Below, one piece after another: positions 25,503 through 36,800 of a stretch of DNA of 64,000 nt. Below the pieces are notes generated by a model, which was given only the letters and a program-made list of their open reading frames with translations, was not told where the DNA came from and ran no database searches. The translations under genes and the position numbers were made by a program. Within the stretch, counting starts at the first letter, position 1. Every line of letters begins with the position of its first letter. Origin of the DNA: Paramecium pentaurelia (taxonomy: Eukaryota > Ciliophora > Oligohymenophorea > Peniculida > Parameciidae); NCBI GenBank assembly GCA_905183005.1, contig CAJJDO010000150.1, positions 160,574 to 224,573 of the forward strand. Reading direction: 5' to 3'.

Positions 25503-26336
25503 TCATACTTTATCAATTAAACTTTAAATCTATTCAGGTGTTCTCTATGTAAATCTTTTTTCTATTGTTGTAATTACTGCCAATTCTACATTTTTATTAT
25601 TTATCTAAGATGATGAGTAAAGTTTGTTACTTTTTCTTCCATAACATTCTTCAAACATAAAATTGCTAATCTTTCAGCTTATTCTAAAGTTAAATCCTTG
25701 TATATTTTTTTGTTATATTACTTATTTGTATTATTCCTTCAAAATACTTTAAATTCCTTCATCTGCAGCACCTATTCCTTTGGCTTGATATTCTATCATA
25801 GTTCCAGTAGGATCTTTTCAGTCTATAAAGTATATTACCTGTCTAATAAATTTATGGTCCTTAATCAGATACTCCTGCAATTAATAATGCTACTCCATAT
25901 GGTCTGGACATTCTTGTTTTATTTTTTGAATCACTTTCACCAAAATCAAGTGCTAAATCACAAACTATCTATGTTAGTGCTCTAACATTTATTGATTCAC
26001 CATAATTGAATTTGTGATTTTGGGATTCCACTCTTGCATGTTCAACTAATGTTCTTGCATCAGGAATAAATCCAGAAGCAGTACATGCAACATGTGTATC
26101 AATTTCATATATTTTTTCTATACTCTTTGGTTCTAAGAGTGTTGAATTTAACTTTCTCTCTCCTGCCAAAACTACACCCTCATTCACTTTTATTGCCAAT
26201 GCACTTGCACCCAATTTAATTGCTTATAAGGCATACTCTACTTAAAATAAACGACCTTCTGGAGAAAATGTGTTTACACCTCTATCATAATCTGTTCTAT
26301 TAGATATTCCAAAATATAGTACTTATTTTGAAACAT
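25503..26336 (-). CDS. PSMA5: 20S proteasome subunit alpha-5
   Basis: Structural subunit of the outer alpha ring of the 20S core, which gates substrate entry. The N-terminal signature MFQNKTDYDRGVNTFSPEGR, then FQVEYALQAIK, is typical of alpha subunits and nearest to alpha-5. Further matches are IEKIYEIDTHVACTASGF, ARTLVEHARVESQNH, MSRPYGVALLIAGVSDQGP and GTMIEYQAKGIGAADEG, followed by the C-terminal NVELAVITTIEKRF. About five codons form the first exon, followed by a 26-nt intron. Further introns lie near the DP-GTM segment, before DLTLEQA and before INNKNVEL. The start is 38 bp downstream of the SF3B2 stop on the same strand. Confidence 0.95.
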
Positions 26337-26373
26337 TAATCCCAATCTGAATTATTTATTTTAATAATAATAA

Positions 26374-27963
26374 TCATTATTTTGGCAATACATATGTATG
26401 TCCTGTCATAAATATTTAATTTCCACTACTAGGATCAACCTACACTTATTCCAATTACTAATACAAAGGTCTTGGATCATTTTGTAAATCTATATAAATT
26501 ATAATTTAAATTAATTACTTCTTCTCAAATCTACATCTGGTGTTTAGAGTCCACTAATAGATCTACCAGGAAGACGAGTCTCTGAATCTCCAAATTGATA
26601 TGATGAATTATCAAATTATTATTCTTATCTCTATTGAGCTTATGGATCTTCCTCTTCTTCTTATTCTACTTCACCTTCATCCTCTACTTCTTCTATTTTA
26701 CCCCACAATGATTTATCTACAGGTGCATCAGCTTATAATCCTGTTTTTTATGATAATTCATTTAGATCCTCTTCATCATAATATTTAAATGTAGCATAAA
26801 GTCCTGGTTAATCTGCTTTTTTGCATGAATCTTCAATCACTTATTTAACAGAAGTATGATAAGAAGAAGGTTCAGCAAAGATACTGGCCATTCCAATAAA
26901 TCTCATATGAGGATAACTTGGAGGAGGTCCATATCTTTACATATTTGGTAACCAAGGAGGTGCTTAAAAATCAGTACATCCTAGTGCACTTCTCAATTCA
27001 GCACTCATCTTTCCAGGACAAAAGTTTTTTGCTCTCATTTCTTCTTCTTTACCTTCAAAATAGATTTCACCATGTTTTGTCATTATTGGTTTTGTCTAAT
27101 ATTTAAAGAAAGCATCATGTAATATCTAATAATCTATATCTAATTTTCCTTATTTTGGATTCATTCTTTCTCTTAATTTCTATCTAACCATCTTACCTCC
27201 ATCTCTGTCTACAAAAGGATCTCTCAACTTTGCAATTCCTGTCTTTTCTATATAATCTGGTAATTAAAATGGTTCTTTCAATATTCCTCTTTTATTTTAC
27301 AAATATTTTCTTTTTTAGGACCAATGTCTAGGAACAGTTACTGAATTACGTACACTCTTCAATTATATTAAAAACATAGGATCTGGAGATGTGATATCCC
27401 AAAATTCGACAAGATCTGGTCTCTTTACTTTCTATTTTAATTCTGCTACTTTTAACCATCTTAATTATTTTCTTTATTTTTTTGATAATTTAGCTTCTTT
27501 CTTTTTTCCCTATTATAAATAATTTTAAATTGTTTAATTTGGTTCATGTATTTATTATTGAATTTATTATTGTTATTATTATTACTACTATTCAGCTGCT
27601 TATTATTCTTCTTATTCTTTTTCCTTTTCTTTTTCATTCTCATAAACCTTTTCATATGTCTTCATCATCAATCTTTCAGTATGTTAATTGAAATTATCAA
27701 AAACCTGTTTAAAATTGTCATAATGTTTTCCTGTAATAAGAGCATCTATCTACAATATTCAATCTGATATATACTTCTATCTCTTGAAAGGTCTCTTCAT
27801 CATATATAATCTACTCTTCATCACCTTTGACTACCTCCTCTATAATTTCTTACTTTTCTTTAGTGCATTTCTTTTTGCTCTTATTGTTCTTTCTTCTTTC
27901 AGCTCTTTTGAATTTCTCATACTCTTCCTTTGACAATTTGCTCTTGGTTACTTCTGCCTTCAT
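26374..27963 (-). CDS. SF3B2: Splicing factor 3B subunit 2 (SF3b145/Cus1)
   Basis: U2 snRNP protein that helps anchor the branch-site complex; fitting in a genome packed with tiny introns. The N-terminus (MKAEVTKSKLSKEEYEKFKR) and a poly-Gln/Asn stretch lead to the family core: KVKRPDLVEFWDITSPDP, VPRHWSQKRKYLQNKRGI, PDYIEKTGIAKLRD, QKLRERMNPKQGKLDIDY and YFEGKEEEMRAKNFCPGKMS, then the PSP-type segment LRSALGCTDFQAPPWL followed by RYGPPPSYPHMRF. The C-terminus LYQQLEQVQVDPSSGN...MTGHTYVLP also fits the family. Two introns were seen: about 25 nt after FQEIE, and 29 nt near the 3' end. Stop TGA 26376-26374. Confidence 0.95.
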
Positions 27964-28038
27964 TATTAAAATAATTAATATATTAAGAATAGTAATTATA
28001 AATGATAAGAATATAATAATAATAAAATAATAAATATA

Positions 28039-29293
28039 TCAACAATTATACACATATAATTTATTAGTCGATCCTCCAAATAGTATTTTATTATCTATCC
28101 ATGTACAAGCTAATGATTTACCTTCTCCATTCAATTAATACAATGGTACTTCTCCTCTTAAATCCCATAAGTATGTGTTTCCATCCATAGAACTCTAAAA
28201 ATTGATTTATAAAATATATTACCACTATAACTTATCCATTAGCATTAACAGCAATACAAGTCAACTAAGACAATGAGCTTTTATATATTTTTATCAATTA
28301 TTCACTCAAACTATCCCACAACTTTAAATAACCATCTTCATGAATAGATACAATTTGTTAATTATTTTCTAAATAACATAATCCAATGATAGCTGAATCT
28401 TTAGCAAATAATTATTTATTAATAGTTTCTGTTCTTTTATTGAAAATACAAATAGAATGATCATATGATCCAGTCAATATAGTGCTATTTCTAATCCATT
28501 AACAACATGTTATTTATTATTAATGAACTTTAAAGTTCTATATCATTTCAATTACTTATTATTTCACTGTATTAAGATCAAAGAATATAAGTTCTCCATT
28601 AGAAGTACCAACACAAAATTCATTAGTGTTCTTTTTATTGATACAACTACATTCTCCATATGATGGTAAAGAACCTTAAGCAATCAATTCTAAATTTTCT
28701 GTAAGTCTTTATACTCTAACACTACAATCCCAATGGGTAGAAATTATGATATTATCAAAAATTGTAAAACTCTTTGCCAATTTAGTTTTGTAAGTTTTCA
28801 AAATTTTACCCTTTTCTGAACAAACAACTATATCTCCATTAGATAAACATGTTAATATTTGATTATTTAATCTACCTATTGCTATGATCCAATCATTCAT
28901 ATTTATAGTTTGCTTAAGTTTAGGTTCTGGTACAGCAAATAAATATTCTATTTATAATGTTTTTTCAGTTGCAATTTCATTTGATGTAATGAATTCATGT
29001 AAAGTAGATCTTAAACTGATTCCATTTATAAAGAAATCAAATAATTAATTATATTCTTAATCAGTGTTCTCAGCTGACAGTAATTATTAAATTAGAGAAC
29101 TTAGATCACTTTAATTCATATCTCCTTGAACAGCTATTTCATTATTGCTAATTTAATATTCTTATGGCAAACTTGTAACAAATTTCACTATATATTCACT
29201 ATTGTTCATTAATAAAAAATTTTAATTACTTTTCTTTATATTAATTTCTTATGTATTTTCTCTTGATTTGAGACTGAATGTAATTTTAATCAT
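28039..29293 (-). CDS. WDR12: Ribosome biogenesis protein WDR12/Ytm1
   Basis: PeBoW-complex component needed for 60S maturation in the nucleolus. It has an N-terminal NLE-type ubiquitin-like domain (MIKITFSLKSRE ... DFFINGISLRSTLHEFI ... LQIEYLFAVPEP). WD40 repeats follow: NMNDWIIAIGRLNNQILTCL, STHWDCSVRV, NEFCVGTSNGELIFFDL, TCCQWIRNSTILTGSYDH, HEDGYLKLWD and the last repeat TYLWDLRGEVPLYQLNGEG, then DNKILFGGSTNKLYVYNC. The total near 405 residues suits the family. It lacks the usual long insert between middle blades. One intron lies near 28200. Stop TGA 28041-28039. Confidence 0.9.
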
Positions 29294-30130
29294 ATTATAA
29301 ACTACTCTGATTAATCAATTTACGAATAATAAGAATTTAAACAAAAAAGAATGTAATCACATCTAATTAAGAAATTTAATTATTTTCGAAAACATTATAG
29401 ATACATAATATATATCGATATTAAAAATATACTAAGTTTAATAAAAATACTCAGATATTATTCTGTAATATTAAGATAGTAATTAAGTTTACTAAAAGTA
29501 GAAATTCCATTTTTGATTATTTTACTTAATTAGGTATATTATATTAAATATGAGATGAAAAGTTTAATCATAGAATGATTTAACAAATAGTATATATATA
29601 TATAATATTTCTATTAAATCTATTTACAATTAATTGTATTAAATAGAGTTTTGTAGACCAAATTTTTAAATATAGTAATTTAATGTAATTTTATGATTAG
29701 ATAAATATATTCTAAAATAATTTATCACTTAATTAGGATTACTTTTACAACTAGTTATATTTGTATATAATTTAAAATATATATTATGTTAGTTTATATT
29801 ATTTTTTTATTGAATAAGTTGTTTAGAAAAATAAAGAATCACTTTTTATTATGAGATAACTTCAATATAATTAAATATTAAGTAGATATAAATTAAACAG
29901 TAAAAATGAAAAGTAGTTTAATTATATTTAAATTTAATTAATGACATATTAAAATGAATTAATATATTTCATATAGAATTAATTGATTATGTATAGATAT
30001 ATATTTCAATTAATAAAAGTAAATTTGATAATTCATTTAAAGTAAAAGAACATTTTAACTTGAAACATATAATATATTATTTTACCTCTAGATATTGGAT
30101 TTATATGATTATTTACTTTTTATTAATTAA
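29294..30130. other. Divergent intergenic region
   Basis: Lies between the divergently transcribed WDR12 gene and the gene at 30131. Extremely AT-rich with short (TA)n runs, for example near 29590. No frame with protein-like composition was seen. It presumably holds both promoters. Confidence 0.5.
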
Positions 30131-30625
30131 ATGATAAACTGTCAATAAAATCAACGATAAAATTTTTACAATATTGTATATGGATATAATAAAGAACACA
30201 GATCAACGTCAGTGAAAGTTGAAAGATTGAAATAAATAAGTGCACTTAATGAAATAAAGCAAGATTATTATAAAGGATTGTAATTAGGTAGAATGCGTGA
30301 AAATGCATTAAGGGTCATTCATATGAAATTAGAAAAACATAGATTAAGAAAGAAATCATTTGAAACCAAGACGGAAGTAGAGGAAGAACATTTTCCTTAA
30401 GTTAATTAGGTTTCAAAACCTCCTTTGCCTTGTACATCAATCATTGTCAATAAGGAAAATATTATTCAAATGCCAAATATATTATATAAATAAATGGGAG
30501 TATCAAAATAAACATAGATAAAAGGGAGAAGATTATCTTAAAGAATAAAATTGAAAAATAGTGAGCCTACCTTAGAATTTAGTCCTTGGGAGAATTAAGA
30601 GAATTAAGAATTTGATTTTATTTGA
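30131..30625 (+). CDS. Hypothetical basic protein
   Basis: Intronless, 164 residues: MINCQQNQRQNFYNIVYGYN, a charged helical part (KVERLKQISALNEIKQDYY, MKLEKHRLRKKSFETK), KPPLPCTSIIVNKENII, then basic SKQTQIKGRRLSQRIKLK and an acidic end (FSPWENQENQEFDFI). No domain recognised. It ends 28 bp before the NEK kinase start on the same strand. Confidence 0.6.
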
Positions 30626-30652
30626 AATTTTTATGATTTTAATTAAAATTTC

Positions 30653-31750
30653 ATGCAATAATAATATTCTAATAGTACAATATAGGATTTCAATATACTT
30701 GAGAAATTGGGAGAAGGATCTTTTTCTTCTGTTTATAAGGTAATATTAAGAATTGATATCTTTAGGTTTAAAGAAAATCAGATAGTTAATATTATGCTAT
30801 GAAGAAAGTGAATATTTCATAATAGAGTTTGAAAGAGAGAGAAAATGCTTTAAATGAAATCAGAATATTAGCATCTTTGGATTCACCATATATAGTAGAA
30901 TTTAAGGATGCTTTTATAGATCAAGATGGAAGAATTCTTTTTGTAATAATGGAATATGCATCAGGTGGAGACTTAAATTAGATTTTAAAGTAAGGTAAAT
31001 TAGAAGGTGGAATTAAAGAGAGTGAAATTTGGAATATATTAACATAGATAACACTAGGAGTGAAAATATTACATGAAAATGACATATTGCATAGAGATCT
31101 TAAATCAGCCAATGTATTTGTGTCTAAGATTCCATAAGGAAATATATATAAAATAGGAGATTTAAATATTAGTAAGGTAACTCATGGGGCAAATGCTAAG
31201 ACATAGACAGGAACACCATGTATTGATATTCATTTAAATAATAGATTATGCTGCACCTGAAGTATGGAAAGGTGAATAATATTCATGGCCTTGTGATATT
31301 TGGTCAATTGGTTGTATAATATATGAATTAACTACATTTCAACCTCCTTTTAGAGCTGCAGATCTTTAGTCATTAAATAAAAAGATTTAAGCAGGTTTGT
31401 ATGATCCAATACCATCCAAATATAGTTAAGATCTATAAGATATATTAAAGATACTCTTATAAGTTAATCCAAAAAATAGACCAAATTGTGATTAAATTCT
31501 CAAAAATCCAAAAGTCATTAAGAATAGTGGATCGTTATTAGTAGAAGTCGAGAAAAATGGTGTTAAATAAGCTAAACTATTATAAACTATTAAACTCCCT
31601 TTTAATTTAAAGTAATTAAAGGATAATTTACCAAAGTCTAAATATGAAAATAAAATTACAAGATCACATTCTTAATAAGGACTTAAAATTGAAACTGATA
31701 ATCCTATATCTCAATAACCTCGAATTAATATGGAAATATAATAATAATAA

Positions 31751-31820
<70 letters not shown>

Positions 31821-32200
31821 GAAAAAAATTAATTAGTGTCCCATCATAAGGTGCTCCAATCAAAAGCAAACCTCCTTTAGCCAAACCTCAAATTGTATAG
31901 CCTTAAAAATTTTAATAACATCCTTAAACACCATAATATTAAGGATAAAAAATATAATATAAGGATTAAAATTCATAGTATTTCTATATTATATATATTA
32001 GAAATTAAGGACAGTAATATTGTAAACCTACATTCTTGAAATAAAATTATGGAATTCGGGATATTTCACCAAGGAATCACAATAATCCTTATTTACAATA
32101 AAGAGTAGGACATCACAATTAATAAAATATAGGGAAACCAACACAATAGAAAAGACTGCATAGTGCAGGTATATATGGAAGATAATAAATATATAAATGA
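30653..32200 (+). CDS. NIMA-related kinase (NEK) with TAA-encoded poly-Gln
   Basis: NEK kinases act at basal bodies, cilia and the cell cycle. The domain begins FNILEKLGEGSFSSVYKV, then YYAMKKVNI, IRILASLDSPYIVEFKDAF, the NEK-type YASGGDLNQIL, catalytic loop HRDLKSANVFV, GDLNISKV in place of GDFGISKV, TQTGTPYYAAPEVW and WPCDIWSIGCIIYEL. The C-terminal tail is Gln-rich, with four TAA codons, one GAA and 22 more TAA codons in a row, then KPPLAKPQ and HSAGIYGR. Three introns are needed: after VYK (26 nt), inside GTPYY (25 nt) and near 31977 (24 nt). Stop TGA 32198-32200. The DFG phenylalanine is Leu and the glycine is Asn; the metal-binding Asp is kept. Confidence 0.92.
31739..31819 (+). repeat. 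TAA microsatellite coding for polyglutamine
   Basis: Within the NEK kinase tail: four TAA, one GAA, then 22 consecutive TAA triplets, all in frame and read as glutamine. In the standard code this would be a string of stops. Confidence 0.95.
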
Positions 32201-32751
32201 ATCTATTCAATCATTTATATATTTATTATATCATTATTCTAACTAATAAATTAGATGAATGTCTTATCTTTTAATACAATATTTTACCATTCTCTAATAC
32301 AACTATTTTCATTAATTTCATCTTATCAAATCTTTCTTAAATTTTGATCTTTTATTATAGGAGATATTATCAATATATGAATATAATTATAATAATACTA
32401 GTTTTTTTGATTAAATTAATTTCTAAATTGATTAATATTTTATGAGTTTGACACCAATAACATTATTATACTAATGAATTAAGTTAAAGATTAATTTATC
32501 TTTTATAAATAATACATTAAATTATATTTCAATTATTATTATAAAGAAATGTTGAGGTTACTAATTTAATTATATGTGATATTAAAGAATCCTCAATCTT
32601 TAGTAAATCTTATTAATATATAAGACTGTATCTTTAATAATATGTTATATATATTATAATATAATTTTATTTTTATATGTGTCATAATCTAAAATTATTT
32701 AATGAGTCTCATTTCAAAGCATTTGTAATTGCTTAAGCTAATTTCACAAGT
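32201..32751. other. Convergent intergenic region
   Basis: Separates the 3' ends of the NEK kinase and the minus-strand gene ending at 32752. AT-rich; nothing recognised. Confidence 0.5.
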
Positions 32752-33317
32752 TCACTAACATAACTAAAAATTGATTATATCTGTATACTTTGCAGAGAGT
32801 GAATTTCTATTTGAGTATGATGATTCGATCTTATTTCTTAAAGATACAATTTCATTTAATTATAGATTCTCAACTAAAGATCTTTTTTATTAAGTTCTGT
32901 AATTTAATTCAATAGGTTATTATATTATTGATTATTGTCTATAACTTTGAATGTTATTTCTAAAGCCCATAGAACTAAGACTCATTAATATAATACCTTA
33001 TTGTTTTTTTAGGAGATTAATCATCATACTTTTTAGTTGATGTGATTTTAGATTGAAGAGAGGATGTAGATTGAAGTCTTGTATATGAGAAATCTCTTAT
33101 TTTAGCTTATAAATTGTCAAATGAAGGAATAGTAGGCAAGCTTTCTTTTCTGGTATAGAATATCGTTTTACCTAAACGAATTAAATTATTTGGATCCAGA
33201 GTTTGTATTGTATTAAAAAGGAGGTACTAATTTATCTTTTACTTGATTCCTTATGGTTTTGATATCAAAATTGATATCAAGTGGTCTTTTAGGTATTTCT
33301 AACCAAGTCTTTTACAT
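32752..33317 (-). CDS. Hypothetical Ser/Gln-rich protein
   Basis: About 170 residues: MQKTWLEIPKRPLDINFDIK, TIRNQVKDKLVPPFQYNTN, SLPTIPSFDNLQAKIRDFSY, a Ser/Lys-rich part (LQSTSSLQSKITSTKKYDD) and a helical, likely coiled C-terminus (LQLNEIVSLRNKIES). Two introns of about 22 nt are needed. Stop TGA 32754-32752. No domain recognised. Confidence 0.6.
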
Positions 33318-33830
33318 AATTAATATTAACAATATATTTATTTATTTAAATTAATAAATCATCAAGTCTAAAAATATTGACTTATTAAATTTATTACTAA
33401 AAATTTCTAAATTATCATGCCTTCTTTTCTAATTAAGAGATTGTATATGATAATTAAATTGATAATTAAAATATAATTATAAATTCTCACCGTTTAATAT
33501 TATTTTAATAAAAGTATATATATAAAGGGAGACTTAATGAATTATTAAAAATAATACATAAATTTATGATAATTGAAATAGATAGAATATTCATTTAAAA
33601 AAATGATTATTTAATTTATATTAATATGACAACATTAATTATATATGCAAATATATTAGTAATATATGAATGATTATTATTTATATTGTAAGAATTGTTA
33701 TTTTATATATAAATACATATATTCGGCAATAATTTCATTATATTTGACGATGAAATTCTGATAAAAAATTTGTAAATAGTCTTAAAATGTGATATCTTAT
33801 AATTTAATAATTTTTATTACAATAGTAAAA
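33318..33830. other. Divergent promoter region
   Basis: Lies between the start codons of the gene at 33317 (minus) and the E2-E1 fusion at 33831 (plus). AT-rich, no reading frame of interest; presumably promoters for both. Confidence 0.5.
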
Positions 33831-36800
33831 ATGTCGTATGATGATTATTATAACTATTTTGATATCGAAGGGTGTAACTAACAAATAGATATAGAATAAT
33901 TGGGACAATTTGATAGAGAACAATAAAATTGTAATTTAAATGATTATTTAAGCTTAAAATGGGCAATAGTTTATTTAAATACTCGATCCCAATAATATTG
34001 AAGATTCAGGATTTGTGTTTTTGTTGTAAGAAGCAAGCACTTCCCAATTAGAAGAAGCTATGTTGTAAGATGTTTCCATGTTTTTTAATCGAGAGGCTAA
34101 GCTTTTTAATTACCTTGCTAATTTATTTTAATTGACAGATTTAGATATGCAAGGTACATCATCATATACAATATTAATTAGGTGCCCCTGAATATACTAA
34201 TTAATTAACTAAGTTATTGAAGATGTTCTTCCAAATTCATGAAATTGGATAGCATTCAGATTTTTCATATTAATTAGCATAATAATATGGTTTAAAAGAT
34301 TTTAGGACAGGATATCCATTTGGATTTATTATTAATAGTGATCAATCATTAATACTTCTCTTATTGAAGATTATATTAAGTGAAGAGAACCTTAATAAAG
34401 AAAATGATTTCTTCTCTTAAATTAGAATGTATTTGCCAAGATATTTAATATTTTCTATAAATCCACCAAAACCATTTGTAAGTAGAACATAAGTCAGATC
34501 ATTACAAAATTCTATAATTAACAAAATCAATTATGAACTTTTTGATACTAATTTTGCAAAACCTTACAAATTAGATTTGTTAGCATTATCATATTTCTCA
34601 GATCCAGGATTAAATTTTTAATTGTTCAAAGAAACAATTGAAATACTCAGATCTACTCTTGAGAGGTAATTCTATTTAATATATTAAATAGTCTTTTGGA
34701 GTAGAAGAATACTTAATAAGACATAAATCGTGAAATCCAAAATCTATTATAATTTTTTTTGGCATTTACAACAAATTAGGAAATATTGAAATCCTTTTTT
34801 TAAATTAATTTTCATAAGACACTTTATAATAATCTAAGATAATGTTAAATTATATTTGGATGTAATAATCCACCACTATGGTCTAAAGAACCTATAATAA
34901 TAGAATAAATAGTAAGTTTGATAGTAAGAATTCTAAGTTTTGAATAAGTTGATAAATAATTTATAGATATTTTGCATGAAGATTTCATGTTATTATTGTA
35001 ACACTAAAAATTAGATCTTATATACAAAGTCTTATTGCCAATATTAAATAGTGAATAAGTGAAATTAGTAGCTGTTTGTTTTCATCCAAAATTGAGTGTA
35101 TCTGAAAGTAAAGCTGAAACTGAGAAATTCTTATCAAATTAAACTAAAACTATGGCAGGATCAACAACTTTAGTAACTGAACTCCTTACTAAAAATTAAT
35201 GTGATAAAATAACATAATTAGTATAAGAGAATTTAAATAAAAGTATTTAAAAATAATAATAATAATAAAATGTAAATAAAATTTAAATTGAAAAATAATA
35301 AATGGAATTAGAATATAATGATTAAGCAATGTATGATCTATTTTCAGATGAATTTTAAATAGAAAAGATATAATTTGCACCTCTTAATTTAATTTAATAA
35401 CAATAGGTAATACCTGTTCAATAAAATATAATAAATGAAAATTAAAGATAAATTATAGGTTCTTGGATTCATTTACATTCATTTAGTCCATTTAATCCTC
35501 ATTTTGATTCTTAAATTTTAACAAAAGTTTTAGATAATAGAACTAATGTTTTATTTATTTTTGAAATGATGGTAGGTTAAGAGAATGTTAAACTTGTATG
35601 TTTTGTTAATCATTTAATTTAAGATGGAAGGAGATAAAATTATGTATAAGCAAGATCAAATGAATCATCATTTTATTTGATGATGGTTTAAGATGAACAT
35701 TTTTGGTATGTAAATGCATTAGATGGGAAACCTCATGTATTATTAGATATATAATAACACATGGTTTAAATTAGTCATCATAATGAACCTATTGCATGTA
35801 TAAACTTTTCAGATTTTTAATAAAGCAAATTTGGATTTCCATTTAAAAAATTATAAGAGAAAACACTTTTAATGGATCAAATTAATGCTGCATTATAGGG
35901 TTTAGAATGTTATTTGTTATAGATAGCAATATATACTTTTGATGTTAATAAAGATAATTTATTTGAAGATGATGTTTAATCATTAAAAAAGAAATATGAG
36001 AAATAGATGAATTATTATTATTCTTAATTAAGAATGTAGACTATTTAATTTATTCCTAATACAATAACTGGATAAGATTTAAGTTAATTTTTAAATGAAA
36101 ATATAGAAATTGATTAATTAAAGGAGAATTCAATTAATGATATTGATGTAATTAAACCAGTTACTTAATAAATATAGATTAAAAGTAAATAATAGAAATC
36201 ATTATTAACTTATTTTGAATAAAAGATAGGTGGTATATTTATGATATTGGATTATGTTAAGAAATATTTAGATATAGTTTAAGCAAGTAAATAATATAAA
36301 GATTTGATATTTGAATTAACAATTTTATGTTAGATTGAAGGATTTTAAGAAATGATTTTACAAAGTGAAGGATTCTTATAATAATTATTAGCATTAGCTT
36401 ATTTAAATAAGAAATAAGAATGCAAAGAGATATATTAAAAAATTAATTCTTTAATTTATTCATAATTAGTTTAATTAATATAAGAAAAACCATTTCTTAA
36501 AATAGTAATGTTATTAGAACATAAATTATTAGAAAAGATAGTAAATAAGACAGAATAATAATTAAATTTAATAAATCAAAATACTCAACCATAAGCATAA
36601 GTGAAATTTGAATAACCAAAGATGTAATTTTTTAAGAAACAATCAGTTAATTAAGGAAAACCTAAGGGTATTGGATATGGAGATATAGAATATAAGGGAT
36701 TCAAATATATTAATGAATAATAATAATTTAATTAAAAACAATAAAAAGAATAATAAGAAGGAATTATTAATTAATTAGATAAAAAATAGAATAATCAAGA

